Shown here: one piece after another, positions 39,326 through 40,717 of the stretch
How the letters are laid out: each line of letters opens with the position of its first letter
Numbering within the stretch: position 1 is the stretch's first letter
DNA from: a virus
Virus record (IMG/VR): IMGVR_UViG_3300027733_000095
Span: 1-40,717 of that record
Length of the DNA: 40,717 nucleotides
Reading direction: 5' to 3' (one strand)
Position numbers and translations under genes: made by a program
Notes under the pieces: model-generated
Told to the model about the DNA's origin: nothing
Database searches by the model: none
The model's input: the letters and a program-made list of their open reading frames with translations, nothing else

Positions 39326-40717
39326 TTCCGTTTTATCTTACTACCTGCTGCTGTGAGGGTTGTTCCTGCTGCGATGGCGATGAGGGTGCGACGTTCTCCT
39401 ACAGGGATGTTGGAACCTGTTGGCACATAGTCGTCGAATCCGCCAAAAATGTTGATGGTTTTTTCGAAGGCTTTACGGACTTTGGTTGGGGCTGCTTGGA
39501 CTGCGGCTGTGAGTTCGGCTACCTGGGTTGCGTCTAGTTGTGCGACTTCGATGGTGGCAAAGATTTCTGTGGCTTGTTCTTCGGTGATGACAGCCAACAC
39601 ATCAGGGTTGGTGGCGAGGGCTTCGGCTTGGTCTGGTGTTACTGCGGTGGCAAGGATTTGGGTGATGAGTGCTACTGCTTCTTCGGGGGCAAGGTCTGAG
39701 ATTGTGTCCACAACGGCAGTGAACTCCTCTTCCGTTAACGGTATAGATGTGTCACCAGCGTCTAGGAGGGCTTGTACGAGTTCGGGGGGTAATTCAGCAA
39801 TAAGTTCTATTGGAAGCGTGTCAAGCGTTTCTGGTGCGTCTGGCAGGGTATCTGGTGGCAGAGGCATAGTGTCGGGTGGGTCAGGTAGTAGCCCGACAAA
39901 CGGTAGCGTTTCAGATGGACAAACAGTAGCGTTTGACCCATTACACAAGTCTTCCGAAGTCGGAATAGGTGTGTCCACAGGGTAAGGCATTGTGTCCACA
40001 ATTTCGGGAGGGAGATTTAATGTTTCTGGTGGATATGTTTCAATCTCTGGTGGTGGGTCTGGTATCTCTGGCATGGCTGGCGGCTCTATTTGTGGTAGAG
40101 GAACCGTTGCTGGCGGCTCTGGCATTGTTGGCTCTGGTGGGATTGTGGCGATTGTTTGAAGTGTCGTAGTAGTCAAGTTTGGTGGTGCAGCCACAGTCGT
40201 GGATGGTGCAATAGTAGAAGTGGTCGTCGTTGTAGTCGTGGATGTTGTTGTGGATTCCCATGAGGTTGTTGTCTCCTGAATAGTTGTTGTCGTATCTGGG
40301 ATAGTGGTATCTGGAACCGTGGTTGTAGTGGTTGTTAATCCATCCCAAAGAGAAAGATTGCTGATAGTTAAATGCCCTGGCTGGCAGCAAGAGTCTGTCG
40401 AGTACTGACGAAACGTAAAGATGTCACCCTCTTGAACAGGTATTGACATTGAACCTGTCGCATTGTTTTGTTGCGTAATCAACGTGTAAACCCCATTGAT
40501 ACCGTACTGTGGTGGGTCGTATGACCAGCCGTCGTTGGTTTGGTATGTCCAAGTAAAATCTATTGTGTCCACATCCGCAGGGATTGTGGTTTCAATCTTC
40601 ACCCAATGCGCTTGACCGCTGCAACCACCGTAGTCAGGTCCGTGAAGGGTAATCGAAGTGCCAATTACTTCAACAGAACCGTTGCATGCTTGCGATTGGC
40701 TGTATGTCCAGTCTCCT
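39322..40717 (-). CDS. Secreted Thr/Pro-rich surface-type protein, C-terminal part (gene starts at 315)
   Basis: This continues the gene begun at 1-315. The frame is open to the window end, and 40483-40717 duplicates the part seen at 1-235. After the N-terminal Cys/Trp-rich domain comes a Thr-run linker (TTTSTTTTTTTSTIAPSTT), then a long Pro/Glu/Thr region. A helical domain follows (TEEEFTAVVDTISDLAPEEAV; later TPDQAEALATN). The end has a short hydrophobic stretch (RTLIAIAAGTTLTAAG) and basic KIKRK. The plan of signal peptide, glycosylatable stalk and tail anchor resembles a bacterial surface protein. A superinfection-blocking or adhesion role is inference. Confidence 0.75.
   Translation of the reverse strand, partial: GDWTYSQSQACNGSVEVIGTSITLHGPDYGGCSGQAHWVKIETTIPADVDTIDFTWTYQTNDGWSYDPPQYGINGVYTLITQQNNATGSMSIPVQEGDIFTFRQYSTDSCCQPGHLTISNLSLWDGLTTTTTTVPDTTIPDTTTTIQETTTSWESTTTSTTTTTTTSTIAPSTTVAAPPNLTTTTLQTIATIPPEPTMPEPPATVPLPQIEPPAMPEIPDPPPEIETYPPETLNLPPEIVDTMPYPVDTPIPTSEDLCNGSNATVCPSETLPFVGLLPDPPDTMPLPPDTLPDAPETLDTLPIELIAELPPELVQALLDAGDTSIPLTEEEFTAVVDTISDLAPEEAVALITQILATAVTPDQAEALATNPDVLAVITEEQATEIFATIEVAQLDATQVAELTAAVQAAPTKVRKAFEKTINIFGGFDDYVPTGSNIPVGERRTLIAIAAGTTLTAAGSKIKRK
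40483..40717. repeat. Imperfect terminal redundancy, right copy
   Basis: This is the second copy of 1-235, 229 of 235 bases identical, ending exactly at the window end. Merging the copies closes the genome circle inside the surface-protein gene. Do not count it as a separate duplicated gene. Confidence 0.85.

Overview
The window looks like one complete circular (or circularly permuted) tailed-phage genome of about 40.5 kb. The last 235 bases (40483-40717) repeat the first 235 (1-235) with only six mismatches, and one gene reads through that join. Every gene I can support lies on the minus strand, so the map reads from right to left. A WhiB-like Fe-S regulator gene (32586-32852) points to an actinobacterial host. 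An N4-gp56-type major capsid protein, a giant internal-type virion protein, an adaptor-like and a propeller-like tail protein, and the absence of a recognisable tape measure or tail-tube set suggest a short-tailed (podovirus-like) virion. I see no integrase or immunity repressor, so a lytic life cycle is the simplest reading. The moderate GC content and the family mix fit freshwater actinobacterial phages; that habitat is inference.

Layout in transcription order. (1) 24960-22987 is the large terminase, 22952-21153 the portal, then a 123-residue protein, a 1712-residue giant, and three further virion proteins down to 12038. (2) 12032-10341 is a self-contained capsid unit: a promoter with an operator-like palindrome, scaffold, major capsid protein and a strong intrinsic terminator. 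(3) 10309-5693 holds decoration or appendage proteins, including a Gly-Ser repeat protein and a short paralogue sharing its C-terminal domain, a glycosyltransferase, small basic and Cys-rich proteins, and an adaptor-like protein. (4) 5691-317 holds a propeller-like nozzle candidate, then tail-fibre and appendage genes, including three tandem paralogues and a glycine-rich fibre. (5) Across the join, 315-1 and 40717-39322 encode a secreted Thr/Pro-rich surface-type protein. It is followed by the lysis block: two small membrane proteins, a DUF6321-like protein, a VanY/M15 endolysin and a further one-helix protein. (6) 37907-30126 is the early and recombination block: HTH proteins, a metallophosphoesterase, small Zn-ribbon-like proteins, a YqaJ exonuclease, an Erf-like annealing protein, a ribbon-helix-helix protein, a Hjc-like resolvase, a secreted transglycosylase-like enzyme, WhiB and a C5-cytosine methyltransferase.

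(7) The most unusual part is 30.1-25.0 kb. A six-gene, translationally coupled operon (29610-26063) encodes a MoxR-type AAA+ ATPase, a VWA/MIDAS protein, two tiny membrane proteins, a coiled-coil protein and an unrecognised 315-residue protein. It is rich in CGCG, unlike its neighbours. It has a perfect 16-bp palindrome at its putative promoter. It is flanked by 13-bp repeats spaced about 45 bp apart (four upstream, two downstream). Next to it is a 1.1-kb non-coding stretch with an inverted pair of DnaA boxes and strong hairpins, a good candidate replication origin. No DNA polymerase, primase or helicase is visible, so the phage probably uses the host replisome. The AAA+/VWA module is the best candidate for an undescribed system. 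It could be a replication-linked machine, a chaperone-like remodelling system, or a host-takeover or exclusion device; the sequence alone does not decide.
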